A stretch of DNA of 64,000 nucleotides from NCBI GenBank assembly GCA_951812825.1, contig OX638324.1, positions 692,459-756,458 on the forward strand, given 5' to 3'. The translations under genes and the position numbers were made by a program. The stretch is from an uncultured Dehalococcoidia bacterium (GTDB taxonomy: Bacteria; Chloroflexota; Dehalococcoidia; Lucifugimonadales; GCA-2712585). Below the pieces are notes generated by a model that was not told the DNA's origin, searched no databases, and was given only the letters and a program-made list of their open reading frames with translations. Below, piece by piece: positions 47,096 to 55,220 of the stretch. How positions within the stretch are numbered: position 1 is the stretch's first letter; the number at the start of each line of letters is the position of its first letter.

Positions 47096-48111
47096 CCCCC
47101 AAAAAGCTTCGGCAAGCCGACAATCTCCATCCATCGCCCCTGCGCTTCCTCATCCTCAAACCGACTGCCCACCTTTGCCTCGCCGAGCCGAACATACCCC
47201 AACCCCGCTGACTCCCCTTCACTCAGCATTCTCGCCAGCGAAGTTATCTCCCCAACTCGTCTGCCTTCAACCATCAGGTGGTCTCCCTCGTCCCAACTCC
47301 CCCCAACCCTCAGCGACACCAACGCTCGTTGTATCTTCTTGTACGTGTCCAGACGGGCAATTACTTCCTGCCCGATGTAGCACCCCTTCGCAAAGTCAAT
47401 CGCCCCAATCAACCCCGCCTCCAACGGATTGCGGCTCTCGTCCAACTCCTTCCCATACACCGGCACCCCTGCCCCAACCCGAAACGCCTCCCAAGCCTGC
47501 GCGCCCACAGGCGTAGCACCTTGGGCAGCCAGCTTCTCCAACATCCATTGCTTGTCCCCATCATCCACCAACATCTGAAATCCTTGCACTTCCCCCACGT
47601 CCATCCGCACCACCCAACCCCTCAATCCTCCCACATCAAATACGCACGAGTCATAAGCCCCCAGTCCGGCCAACTCCAAGCCCGTCACCGCCTCCAACAC
47701 ATCTAACGCTCTTGGCCCCGCCACCGTCATCATCGACATCGCGTCCGACACGTCCTCCAACGTCGAATCTTCCATGAAGGTGTACCTGTCCAGCCACTCC
47801 ATCACCCGCCCCTGCGCTCCACCACCCGTAAGCAGAAGCACAAAATCCCCCAGATTCAGCACGTACACCAGGTCAATGATGCGACCCTTCTCGCTGGTGA
47901 GAATCGTAGGCGCGCCCTCGCCTACCCTCAGACGGTCCACACTGTTCGTCGAAAGCCGGTTCAGCAGATCAAGAACGTCCGCCCCCACCGCCTTCACATT
48001 GCCCCTGCCCACATCCTCATACACCCCCGCCCCCTCGACAAACGCACCATACTCCAGAACGGCATCCCTCGCAGAGATAACTGCCTCGGAAGACTCAACT
48101 GGAATAGTCAT
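47092..48111 (-). CDS. ygfZ: Folate-binding protein YgfZ (GcvT-like)
   Basis: 339 residues from the ATG at 48111 with AGGAGG upstream. GcvT-fold domain with TSEKGRIIDLVYVL and the YgfZ signature KGCYIGQEVIARLDTYKK including its Cys. YgfZ proteins assist iron-sulfur enzyme maturation with tetrahydrofolate. Its upstream neighbour is an IscA-type carrier, 78 bases away, which strengthens the Fe-S role. The last codons overlap fabG tail to tail. Confidence 0.88.
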   Translation of the reverse strand: MTIPVESSEAVISARDAVLEYGAFVEGAGVYEDVGRGNVKAVGADVLDLLNRLSTNSVDRLRVGEGAPTILTSEKGRIIDLVYVLNLGDFVLLLTGGGAQGRVMEWLDRYTFMEDSTLEDVSDAMSMMTVAGPRALDVLEAVTGLELAGLGAYDSCVFDVGGLRGWVVRMDVGEVQGFQMLVDDGDKQWMLEKLAAQGATPVGAQAWEAFRVGAGVPVYGKELDESRNPLEAGLIGAIDFAKGCYIGQEVIARLDTYKKIQRALVSLRVGGSWDEGDHLMVEGRRVGEITSLARMLSEGESAGLGYVRLGEAKVGSRFEDEEAQGRWMEIVGLPKLFGG

Positions 48112-48189
48112 ACCAGCCTCCTGTAAACCCCTTCGCTCACCCCGCATGGCACTCTGAGAAAGCCCCGCGACGGGGAATCTCCCCAAACC
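48112..48189. repeat. Degenerate repeat copy between iscA and ygfZ
   Basis: A diverged common element ('TGGCACTCTGAGAAAGCCCC...GGGGAATCTCCCC', about 48147-48184) fills the gap. It is the last copy of the family seen when reading rightward. Confidence 0.6.
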
Positions 48190-48552
48190 CTAAACAGCGA
48201 AAGAATTACCGCAGCCGCAGGCCCTCGTGGCGTTGGGATTCTGGAACACAAAGCCCTTTCCGTTCAACCCGTCGGAAAAGTCCAGCTCCGTCCCCGCCAG
48301 ATAAACATAGCTGCGCTTGTCAATGAAAATCCGCAATCCGTTGTCATCCACCACCCGGTCCGTCTCCAGCGGCTCATTCTCAACAATAGACAGCACGTAC
48401 ACAAGCCCGGAACACCCGCCACCCTTAACCCCTACACGCAGACCAAAATCCTCACCTTCGTGCCCCTCCCTCACCGCAATCCGTCGCACCGCCTTGGACG
48501 CCTTGTCCGTAACCTGAATCCCAATCGACTTCTGCTCCGTCATAGTTACCAT
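48190..48552 (-). CDS. Iron-sulfur cluster assembly accessory protein (HesB/IscA/ErpA type)
   Basis: 120 residues from the ATG at 48552, which has GGGAG at suitable spacing; upstream (48573) and downstream (48543) ATGs are alternatives. A-type carrier with the three conserved cysteines in GGGCSGLVY and ACGCGNSF. The segment LRIFIDKRSYVYLAGTELDFSDGLNGKGFVFQNPNA is diagnostic. Transfers Fe-S clusters to apoproteins. Followed by ygfZ. Confidence 0.93.
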   Translation of the reverse strand: MVTMTEQKSIGIQVTDKASKAVRRIAVREGHEGEDFGLRVGVKGGGCSGLVYVLSIVENEPLETDRVVDDNGLRIFIDKRSYVYLAGTELDFSDGLNGKGFVFQNPNATRACGCGNSFAV

Positions 48553-48652
48553 ATCATCTCCCGAAACAACCATACTCGCGCCGTGCTAATTCCCAATCTT
48601 ATAGCCCGCACCGTCCCCGCGTCAATCACACCCCACCGGCACAATCCCTGAT

Positions 48653-49777
48653 CTCGTTCAGATAGATATGAGACGGATGGAGTTGTAAGGGAAATAGAAA
48701 GGGACCATCCTTTGGGTGAGATAGACCGAAGGAGGTCCCTTTCATGAGGGTAGTAGGACTACCCAAATCATTCTATCGGCTTTCGAAGAGGACACCAGCA
48801 CAGCTGACGTTGAAAGCGCAAGATCGGATGAGGTGGGTGAGTGGCTGGAATAGGTTGAGGCAACGGGGAGTGACGGCATCGGAAGCAGCAGAGGCACTGG
48901 GACTGTCACGCTGTAGCCTGTACCGGTGGGACAAAGCCCTCAGGGAGGAAGGGCCGGCGGGCTTAGTAGACAAGAGTCGACGACCCAAGAGGGTGAGGCG
49001 GCCTACGTGGACTGTTGAGTTAGCTAGGGCAGTGCTAAAGCTGAGGGAAGAGTATCCTAGATGGGGGAAGGACAAGCTGGCGCCGTTGCTCAGGGATAAG
49101 GGCTGGGAGGTGTCCACATCCATGGTGGGCCGCATTCTGACTCGCTTGAAGGCCCGTGGGGTGTTGAAAGAGCCGCCCCGTGACGGTATATCGGCCCGTA
49201 GGCGCACGCGTCCGCGTCCCTATGGGGTACGGAAGCCGAGGGAGTATCAGGTCATAGAACCGGGGGACATCGTGCAGGTGGACACTTTGGACGTGCGCCC
49301 TCTGCCTGGCATGGTGCTCAAACACTTCACCGCTCGGGACATGGTCTCCAGGTGGGACGTGCTGGAGGTGCACACAAGGGCCACGTCCACACTGGCGGCC
49401 CGGTTCCTTGAGTCCATGCGGCGACGGTTTCCCTTCCCCATCAAGGCAGTTCAGGTGGATGGAGGCTCCGAGTTCATGGCGGACTTCGAGACCGCTTGCC
49501 AGAAGTTCGATATCAAACTCTTCATACTGCCGCCGCGCTCTCCCAAGCTCAACGGCCATGTGGAGCGGGCCCAGCGTACTCATACCGAAGAGTTCTACGA
49601 GCTCTATGATGGCGAACTGGATGTCTCTACCCTCAACCGGGCTCTGCTCAAATGGGAGCAAATCTACGACACCTTCCGACCTCATCACTCCCTGGACGGA
49701 CTAACCCCTTTGCAGTATCTTCTCCAGTGCCACCCATCCTTGGTCCCTTCTAATCTGTCTCACATGTACTGAACGAG
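48653..49777 (+). mobile_element. IS481-family insertion sequence
   Basis: One transposase gene between imperfect terminal inverted repeats: left end CTCGTTCAGATAGATATGAG (from 48653), right end, reverse complement, CTCGTTCAGTACATGTGAG (to 49777). The inner parts (AGACGGAT and AGACAGAT) also match with one gap. No clear target duplication flanks the ends. The transposase frame is intact, so the element may be active. Confidence 0.85.
48744..49772 (+). CDS. IS481 family transposase
   Basis: 342 residues. The N-terminal helix-turn-helix domain includes GVTASEAAEALGLSRCSLYRW. The rve-type catalytic core contains D (VQVDTLDV), D (VQVDGGSEF) and E (NGHVERAQRTHTEEF), with the FRPHHSLDGLTPLQYL end common to IS481 and IS3-like enzymes. 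Start ATG at 48744 after GGAGG. No frameshift is needed for expression, unlike IS3. Confidence 0.93.
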   Translation: MRVVGLPKSFYRLSKRTPAQLTLKAQDRMRWVSGWNRLRQRGVTASEAAEALGLSRCSLYRWDKALREEGPAGLVDKSRRPKRVRRPTWTVELARAVLKLREEYPRWGKDKLAPLLRDKGWEVSTSMVGRILTRLKARGVLKEPPRDGISARRRTRPRPYGVRKPREYQVIEPGDIVQVDTLDVRPLPGMVLKHFTARDMVSRWDVLEVHTRATSTLAARFLESMRRRFPFPIKAVQVDGGSEFMADFETACQKFDIKLFILPPRSPKLNGHVERAQRTHTEEFYELYDGELDVSTLNRALLKWEQIYDTFRPHHSLDGLTPLQYLLQCHPSLVPSNLSHMY

Positions 49778-49786
49778 TACAATACC

Positions 49787-49816
49787 TTGTTTACCCCCGC
49801 ACCCAGGCGGTATAAT
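49787..49816 (+). promoter_or_regulatory. Promoter of tRNA-Ile
   Basis: TTGTTT (49787-49792), 18-base spacer, TATAAT (49811-49816), 11 bases before the tRNA. The IS element ends only 9 bases upstream of the -35. Confidence 0.6.
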
Positions 49817-49827
49817 CCCTAAGCTGT

Positions 49828-49904
49828 GGGCCCGTAGCTCAGGTGGTTAGAGCGCGGTCCTGATAAGACCGAGGTCGATAGTTCGAGTCTATCCGGGCCC
49901 ACCA
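49828..49904 (+). tRNA. tRNA-Ile (anticodon GAT)
   Basis: 77 bases with encoded CCA. Acceptor GGGCCCG/CGGGCCC, D arm GCTC/GAGC, anticodon stem CGGTC/GACCG with loop CTGATAA, variable loop AGGTC, and T arm GATAG TTCGAGT CTATC. All stems pair. Housekeeping tRNA-Ile(GAU) is usually inside rRNA operons, but no rRNA is present here. Confidence 0.97.
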
Positions 49905-50125
49905 CACTATATGACAGGTTGGTTGGACGACGACTGTGACTGTTTTTGAGGAGTTTGGCCACATCCTGCGTATACTTTACCAAGATCATCTGCGATTGCT
50001 GGACACTCCTTGCTAACCTACCGAGTGTTCGATCTGTTGGCGTGGGAACTAACCTAAACACCCAGGAATCAAGGCAAACTGCATGAATTTCACTTCTAGA
50101 AGTTTGTCCTCCCCGGGAGTATGAG

Positions 50126-50593
50126 ACGGTAGGTACTGTCCTACTTGTAGAAGAAGATCCATCGGTCGTTGAGATCGCACAGACGTCGCTGGCGCTCGAC
50201 GGACACGATGTGTTAGTTGCTGGTGACGGGTTGGAGGGGCTTCGCCTCGCCCAAGAGAGAACGCCGGACATTCTCGTCCTGGACCTCATGCTCCCCAAAA
50301 TGGACGGCGTGGAGCTATGCCGCGTTCTCAGAGAGGAGTCGGATGTTCCATTCGTGATGCTGACCGCGAGATACAGCGAAGAGGACCGGTTGGCCGGTCT
50401 CGACCTGGGCGCCGACGACTACATAACCTAGCCGTACAGCCCCAAGGAGTTGTGCTCGCGGGTTCGGGCGGTGTTGCGGAGAGTGGTCCGGCGCGTGCTA
50501 ACCGAGGACCAGACGCATGCGCTCCTAGCCCAGTTCTGGGGCGATGACTCCGCCGAGGACATCGGCGGAGTCATCGCCCTGGCGCGGGCGTAA
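50126..50593 (+). pseudogene. Broken response regulator receiver domain
   Basis: Reading in one frame gives TVGTVLLVEEDPSVVEIAQ, the phosphoacceptor segment DILVLDLMLPKMDG, VMLTARYSEED and GADDYIT, then TAG at 50429, then PYSPKELCSRVRAVLRRV. In the family the residue after DDYIT is the conserved lysine (KPYS/KPF), so AAG became TAG. There is also no usable start codon before the receiver: the frame opens at a TGA (50084) and the first GTG is at 50210. After VLRRV the DNA-binding domain is missing and an unrelated 35-codon tail runs to TAA at 50591. Confidence 0.8.
50539..50579. terminator. 18-bp perfect hairpin, probable terminator of the cox operon
   Basis: GGCGATGACTCCGCCGA (50540-50556) is repeated in exact inverse at 50562-50578, with one more G-C pair outside and a 5-base loop. 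It is 26 bases after the stop of the last leftward gene of the cox operon. No T-run follows on either strand. Confidence 0.65.
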
Positions 50594-50604
50594 GGGAGGG
50601 GCAG

Positions 50605-51327
50605 CTACGGCGCTTCGACAACCGTCAGCGTGCCCGTCATGCCGTCCTCATAGTGAGTTCCCTCGTCTACGAAGCAGCCGATTTCCCAGACGCCTTCTTT
50701 GTCGTCAGGAATCTCCACAACCACCACAACTCCGTCGACGCCGGCAAGCTGAGAGACCATGAAGCCATGGTCATCTGCCATGCCCTCTGAGTCCTCGCTG
50801 TGGTCGTCGTCCATGGCCATACCCCCTGAGTCCTCGCTCTCGTCGTCGTCCATGGCCATGCCCCCTGAGTCCTCGCTGTGGTCGTCGTCCATGGCCATGC
50901 CCTCTGAGTCCTCGCTCTCGTCGTCGTCCATGGCCATGCCCCCTGAGTCCTCGCTGTGGTCGTCGTCCATGGCCATGCTGCCGTTCCTCGTGAGCATTGC
51001 TTCGCCGGCCATGACCATCCCGCCCGGATCTCCGATGACTTCAACGTTAACGCCGTGGAAGAAGTCCGTCTCGAACGTGTCCGGGTATCCTGGGGCACTT
51101 GACACGGTCCGTCCAATCATGAATTCATGCTCTTCAGCACCAACGTTGTTCAGGACAAACCGTACAGTGGTGCCCGCAGTCACCTCAATATTGCTGGGAG
51201 TGAATAAAGACTCGGAGAGTTCAATGGTGACGGTCCCACTGGAATCCGGTTTTGCGGGTTCCTCACCGCAGCCTGCAATCAACAACACCAAGACGCCAAA
51301 TGCCATAGCAATGATCACGTAACGCAT
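50605..51327 (-). CDS. Cupredoxin-domain lipoprotein with Asp/His/Met repeat insert
   Basis: 240 residues from the ATG at 51327 with AGGAGG. Signal peptide with lipobox (LLIAGC). Cupredoxin strands: VTIELSESLFTPSNIEVTAGTTVRFVLNN, first Cu ligand His in EEHEFMIG, and Cys, His and Met in CFVDEGTHYEDGMTG. Between them lie five 13-residue repeats close to MAMDDDHSEDSGG. Asp, His and Met in these repeats could bind copper. It is the fourth gene after cox2, cox1 and cox3, so a role in copper delivery or electron transfer to the oxidase is a fair inference. Confidence 0.85.
   Translation of the reverse strand: MRYVIIAMAFGVLVLLIAGCGEEPAKPDSSGTVTIELSESLFTPSNIEVTAGTTVRFVLNNVGAEEHEFMIGRTVSSAPGYPDTFETDFFHGVNVEVIGDPGGMVMAGEAMLTRNGSMAMDDDHSEDSGGMAMDDDESEDSEGMAMDDDHSEDSGGMAMDDDESEDSGGMAMDDDHSEDSEGMADDHGFMVSQLAGVDGVVVVVEIPDDKEGVWEIGCFVDEGTHYEDGMTGTLTVVEAP
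50780..50980 (-). repeat. 39-bp tandem repeats encoding MAMDDDHSEDSGG units
   Basis: About five copies of a 39-base unit within the cupredoxin gene, differing at a few positions (DDDH or DDDE; SGG or SEG) in an alternating pattern, as if a 78-base double unit had been duplicated. Confidence 0.85.
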
Positions 51328-51361
51328 TATCGCACCTCCTATTTCCTTGTGTGACTTCTCT

Positions 51362-51916
51362 TCAAACGAGATAGAGCGTTGGGAATACGGTGAGCCATAC
51401 GGCATCAACAAAGTGCCAATAGCGGACCACGCCGGTGACGCCCCAATGGTCTGTCGCGCCAAAGCCTCCCCGCCAACCGACCAGCCAGACGAAGCACAGG
51501 GCAATGAGCCCGGTGACCATGTGGGTTGCATGGAGGCCGGTTAGAGAGAAAAACACAACCCCAAACAGGTCCGGCGGGGCAAAGGCGTGAGCAGCCTCTC
51601 GCCACTCCAGCCCAACGCCAACCAGGAACAGCGCACCCAGCACAATGGTCCCTAGCGTGAGCCAAAGGAAACCACGCCGGTCTCCCTTTGCAATCCGCCT
51701 CTCCGCCCCGTATGCAAGAAGGCTGCTGGAGAGAAGCACTGCGGTAATGGCGTAGCCAAGGCCAATATTCAGCTCGCTTGGCTGGTCTGTTCCCGTGAGG
51801 TAGTAGCGAGCGAAGATGAAGGCAGAGAAGAGGGCGGTCTCCGATACGATAAACAACCACAGCCCCATGCTGTTTATGGCGTGGCTATCGTGGGCAGTGT
51901 AGGTCGAGGTGGACAT
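51362..51916 (-). CDS. Cytochrome c oxidase subunit III
   Basis: 184 residues, five membrane segments, matching the short (CyoC-like) form of haem-copper oxidase subunit III. Markers: GLWLFIVSETALFSAFIFARYY near the N-terminus, GVVFFSLTGLHATHMVTGLI, and the C-terminal RYWHFVDAVWLTVFPTLYL. Starts 2 bases after the subunit I stop. It has no metal and stabilises subunit I. Confidence 0.95.
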   Translation of the reverse strand: MSTSTYTAHDSHAINSMGLWLFIVSETALFSAFIFARYYLTGTDQPSELNIGLGYAITAVLLSSSLLAYGAERRIAKGDRRGFLWLTLGTIVLGALFLVGVGLEWREAAHAFAPPDLFGVVFFSLTGLHATHMVTGLIALCFVWLVGWRGGFGATDHWGVTGVVRYWHFVDAVWLTVFPTLYLV

Positions 51917-51918
51917 AG

Positions 51919-53787
51919 CTACCCTGCCCCATCCGGATTGGTCGACGCGCCGAAGACTGCGTGGGCCGTAGATGGGCTTCCGTAATCGTACGGCCCACTA
52001 ACCACCCGCGGCGCTTCTGTAAAGTTCTCCACAGGTGGGGGCGACGAGGTCTGCCATTCCAGGGTGCGCGCACGCCAGGGATCCGCCTCGGCGACGGGAC
52101 CTCGAATCCACGACTTGAGGATGTTGTAGAGGAATACCAGGAAGCTGGCCCCAAGAGAGAAGCCTCCCAGGCTGACCAGCAGGTTGAGGAACTCCAGCTC
52201 TTCAGGGTAAACAGCGATTCTACGGTTCATGCCGTTGAGGCCCAACCAGAACATGGGGAGAAACGTCAGGTTGAATGACAAGAACGTCCACCAGAAGTGC
52301 AATTGCGCGAGATGTTCTGAGTAGGTTCGGCCCGTGATTTTGGGGAACCAATAATAGATGCCTGCGAAGAGCCCGAAGATGCCCGCCCCGACGATGGTGT
52401 AATGAAAGTGTGCAACCACAAAGAAGGTGTCCTGTAGGTGGATGTCTGTAAAGACGTCCGCCAAAAAGATCCCGGTGAGGCCGCCGATGAGGAAGTTGAA
52501 GACCACTGCAAGCGCAAAGAGCATTGGGGTCCGAAGCCACAGCCGTCCTCTCCATATGGTGCCCAAGGCGCCCAGGAAGATCAGGCCAGTGGGAATCGAG
52601 ATGACCTCAGTGGTAGTAATGAAGAAGAACAGCTCAGCAGTGCTTAAGCCTGCCGTGAACATGTGGTGAGCCCAAACTATGGCGCTGAGGGCTGTAATCC
52701 CCAGGATCCCGCCAACAACCCACCGGTATGCGAACAGGGGTTTACGGGAAAAGTGTGAGATGACCTCCAAGGCCAGCGCAAGGCCGGGTACGCCCATGAT
52801 GTAGACCGCGGGATGGGAGTAAAACCAGAAGATGTGCTGGTAGAGAAGGGGGTCTCCACCTTCAGTGAAGTCAAAGAACGCCATCCCGAACACCCGGTCC
52901 AAGAGGGTCATGAGCATGGCTGCCGCTATGTACTGGGTGAAGAAGAAGCCCAGAAGAGACATGGCAAAGACTGCCCAGACAAAGATTGGAAGCCTATCGA
53001 ATCCCATGCCGTGCGCACGAAGCTTTATCACCGTGACGATGAAGTTTATTGAGCCTGCTATCGACGATAGCCCCAAGGTGATGAAGGCGAGGTTGAAGAG
53101 GACTTGTCCGTCACTATTTTCGGTGGAGAGAGGCGCGTACGCCGTCCATCCCGCATCAAAGCCGCCTGCGAAGAAGGTGGCGGCCAACAGAACGGGGACG
53201 GCCGCCGCCAACCAAAAGCTCAGCGCGTTCAAACGCGGATAAGCCATGTCCTTGGCGCCTATCAAAATTGGCACAGCATAGTTGCCAAAGCCGCCAATGA
53301 CCGCGGCGACGGCCACAAAAACCATAGTTATGCCATGGAGACTCATCACGTAGTTGTACTGGGCAGGGGAGAACAGCACCTGATCGCCACTCATGTGCTC
53401 AATCCGCATCAACATGGCCAGGACCCCGGCCAGCAGGAACATGCTCAAGAAGGTAACCAGATACTGGACGCCAATCACTTTGTGGTCGGTCGTGAAGTCG
53501 AAGTACCGTTGCCACCCCGTTTTCATGGTTCGGTCTACAGGAAGGCCCAGCCACTCCTTGGCCCATTTGCTCCACACTCCTATGCCCAACAACCACCCGG
53601 CGAGACCAAACCAGTAGGCCCCGAGAACCACGGGCCCAAAAGCGACCGGCTCTGTTCCGGCCCATGCGCGCACGCCCATGATCAGGCCGGCCGCCGCAAA
53701 GAACATGACAAGGCCAACGAGCATCCCAAAGGCAAGTGGGCCAAAGGCCCAGTCTCTAAGAAATGCTGTTGGTGCAAGCTGCATCAC
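51919..53787 (-). CDS. Cytochrome c oxidase subunit I (A2-type haem-copper oxidase)
   Basis: 622 residues. Haem and CuB ligands are visible: YVMSLHGITM (low-spin haem His), YSHPAVYIM (CuB His and the cross-linked Tyr), AHHMFTAGL (two CuB His), and VVAHFHYTIVGAGIF (haem ligands). The D-channel glutamate of HPEVY is Ala and is preceded by Tyr-Ser, the YS pattern of A2-type oxidases. The N-terminus has two additional membrane helices (residues about 17-38 and 50-70). It reduces oxygen and pumps protons. The start overlaps the subunit II stop (ATGA). Confidence 0.95.
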   Translation of the reverse strand: MMQLAPTAFLRDWAFGPLAFGMLVGLVMFFAAAGLIMGVRAWAGTEPVAFGPVVLGAYWFGLAGWLLGIGVWSKWAKEWLGLPVDRTMKTGWQRYFDFTTDHKVIGVQYLVTFLSMFLLAGVLAMLMRIEHMSGDQVLFSPAQYNYVMSLHGITMVFVAVAAVIGGFGNYAVPILIGAKDMAYPRLNALSFWLAAAVPVLLAATFFAGGFDAGWTAYAPLSTENSDGQVLFNLAFITLGLSSIAGSINFIVTVIKLRAHGMGFDRLPIFVWAVFAMSLLGFFFTQYIAAAMLMTLLDRVFGMAFFDFTEGGDPLLYQHIFWFYSHPAVYIMGVPGLALALEVISHFSRKPLFAYRWVVGGILGITALSAIVWAHHMFTAGLSTAELFFFITTTEVISIPTGLIFLGALGTIWRGRLWLRTPMLFALAVVFNFLIGGLTGIFLADVFTDIHLQDTFFVVAHFHYTIVGAGIFGLFAGIYYWFPKITGRTYSEHLAQLHFWWTFLSFNLTFLPMFWLGLNGMNRRIAVYPEELEFLNLLVSLGGFSLGASFLVFLYNILKSWIRGPVAEADPWRARTLEWQTSSPPPVENFTEAPRVVSGPYDYGSPSTAHAVFGASTNPDGAG

Positions 53788-54650
53788 TCATTCCCCACGA
53801 TGACTGGCTCCAAACCACCCAACCAGATGTCAAACTCCTGCTGGTCAACGATGGAAACACGCACCTGCATGCGGGGGTGGCCGGTGCCGCACAGCTCAGC
53901 GCATTGAACGCGTACATTGGGGTCTTCAGAAAAGGAGATGGGTTCTCCTGTGGTGAGATAGATGTGGTTGGTGCGGCCTGGGACGGCGTCAATCTTCATC
54001 CGGTACATGGGCAGCCAAAGCGAGTGGACGACGTCTCTGGAGGTAACATCAAACCGGATCCTGGTGCCTTGGGGGAGCATGAGGTCATTGGCCTTGTCCA
54101 GCTTTACCCCATGCTCCGGGAAGGTGAAGTTCCAGCTCCATTGGGCCGCTAGGGCTTCCACAACCATATCCTGGTGGCGGTCCGCAGTGAGCTCCCGCAA
54201 ACCGGTGAATCCAGGATGAATAAGGACGGCTATGGTCAGCCCGGAGGTTACAACCAGCCAGCCCCAGATAACGCCGCCGTGGCTATGGAAGGTGTGGGGC
54301 GGGGTATCGTCCGCATCGGTCTTCCGCCGGAAGCGGACCATGGAGTATACAAGGATAGTAACGACGAATGTAAAGACTGGGACTGCCAGCATCATGAGCA
54401 ACCGGAACGCGTCGTCCACTTGAGAGGCCAAGTGGTTGCCTGCTATGGGGTAGATGTCCGCGTGGTACGCACCAAACACCCCCAGGACGGTGAGCCCTAG
54501 CCAAATGACAAAGACTGTAACCACGTTCCGGCCGTTGAGCAAAGTTTTTCTCTCGTGCGCCTGCGGTTCCGATCCTGTTAGGTCGATAACTGTAGTGGTG
54601 CCTGATGATGTTGTCAAGATACTGCTAGTCTTGTGGCATATCTCTGCCAT
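53784..54650 (-). CDS. Cytochrome c oxidase subunit II (CuA)
   Basis: 288 residues. Two membrane helices (about 44-62 and 84-106), then the CuA cupredoxin domain. CuA ligands: His in VVHSLWLP, and CAELCGTGHPRM with two Cys, His and Met. Aromatic patch QWSWNF is present. No cytochrome c domain is fused, so the electron donor is separate; the cupredoxin encoded at the operon end is a candidate. First gene of the operon. No clear SD before the ATG at 54650. Confidence 0.95.
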   Translation of the reverse strand: MAEICHKTSSILTTSSGTTTVIDLTGSEPQAHERKTLLNGRNVVTVFVIWLGLTVLGVFGAYHADIYPIAGNHLASQVDDAFRLLMMLAVPVFTFVVTILVYSMVRFRRKTDADDTPPHTFHSHGGVIWGWLVVTSGLTIAVLIHPGFTGLRELTADRHQDMVVEALAAQWSWNFTFPEHGVKLDKANDLMLPQGTRIRFDVTSRDVVHSLWLPMYRMKIDAVPGRTNHIYLTTGEPISFSEDPNVRVQCAELCGTGHPRMQVRVSIVDQQEFDIWLGGLEPVIVGNE

Positions 54651-55220
54651 GAGTGTTCAATTGGAGTACGTGAACGGGCGCCACCTTTCACTCACTGTCG
54701 ATTTTCGTAATCGGCCCTCTCTGACAATGACAGGGCAACTCGTCCGCGCTACAATGCACAAACGTCGCCAGGGGCGCATGGGCCGTATGTCGTCGTTGCT
54801 CTTCTTGTCGATGAAGGCTCTCGGCTTTGTCCGGTCTGGTGGGCGCACGGAGACGAAACCAGCTTGGCGAAGGATTTGGCTGGGAACCGGCGTTTACAAG
54901 AAGACCATGGGTTCAAGAGTGGTTCTTGCACAGGAAATCCAGGCCCACCAAGCTGGACTCTTTATATCTGCACCTCCCACCGAAAAGTTCGCAAATCGGT
55001 ACGCCTTGACCCACCATCTTGGCACCAATCCGCCCCACCTTCAAACTCGCCCATCCGTGCAGCAGAAGACTGTGATATAACTCCTCTACACATCCCCCAC
55101 TAAGACACCGAAACTGTTTGGTTGTAGTCCAGGCTATTCCCGTATTTCCTCGAACTTTTAAGAGTCAAGAATCCAGGCCGCCTTAATTAGCACGGGTGAG
55201 TAAAGCGCACTCCGAAGGTT
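54651..55220. other. Gene-free region upstream of the cox operon
   Basis: 570 bases. No recognisable gene, RNA or copy of the left-side repeats. Short open frames on both strands match nothing known to me. The promoter of the cox operon must lie in the left part; no good -35/-10 pair was identified by eye. Confidence 0.4.

Noticed and set aside
48641-49783. ACAAT near both ends of the IS481 element as a target duplication
   Set aside because: The left ACAAT is seven bases away from the inverted repeat and the right TACAAT does not align with it; no true flanking duplication is visible.
49819-50298. Leftward open frame covering tRNA-Ile on the opposite strand
   Set aside because: Its C-terminal part is just the antisense of the tRNA, a well-known source of false proteins, and it also runs antisense to the response regulator remnant.
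54454-55080. Rightward open frame over the cox2 start and its upstream gap
   Set aside because: Half of it is antisense to cox2 and the rest shows no recognisable domain or ribosome-binding site.
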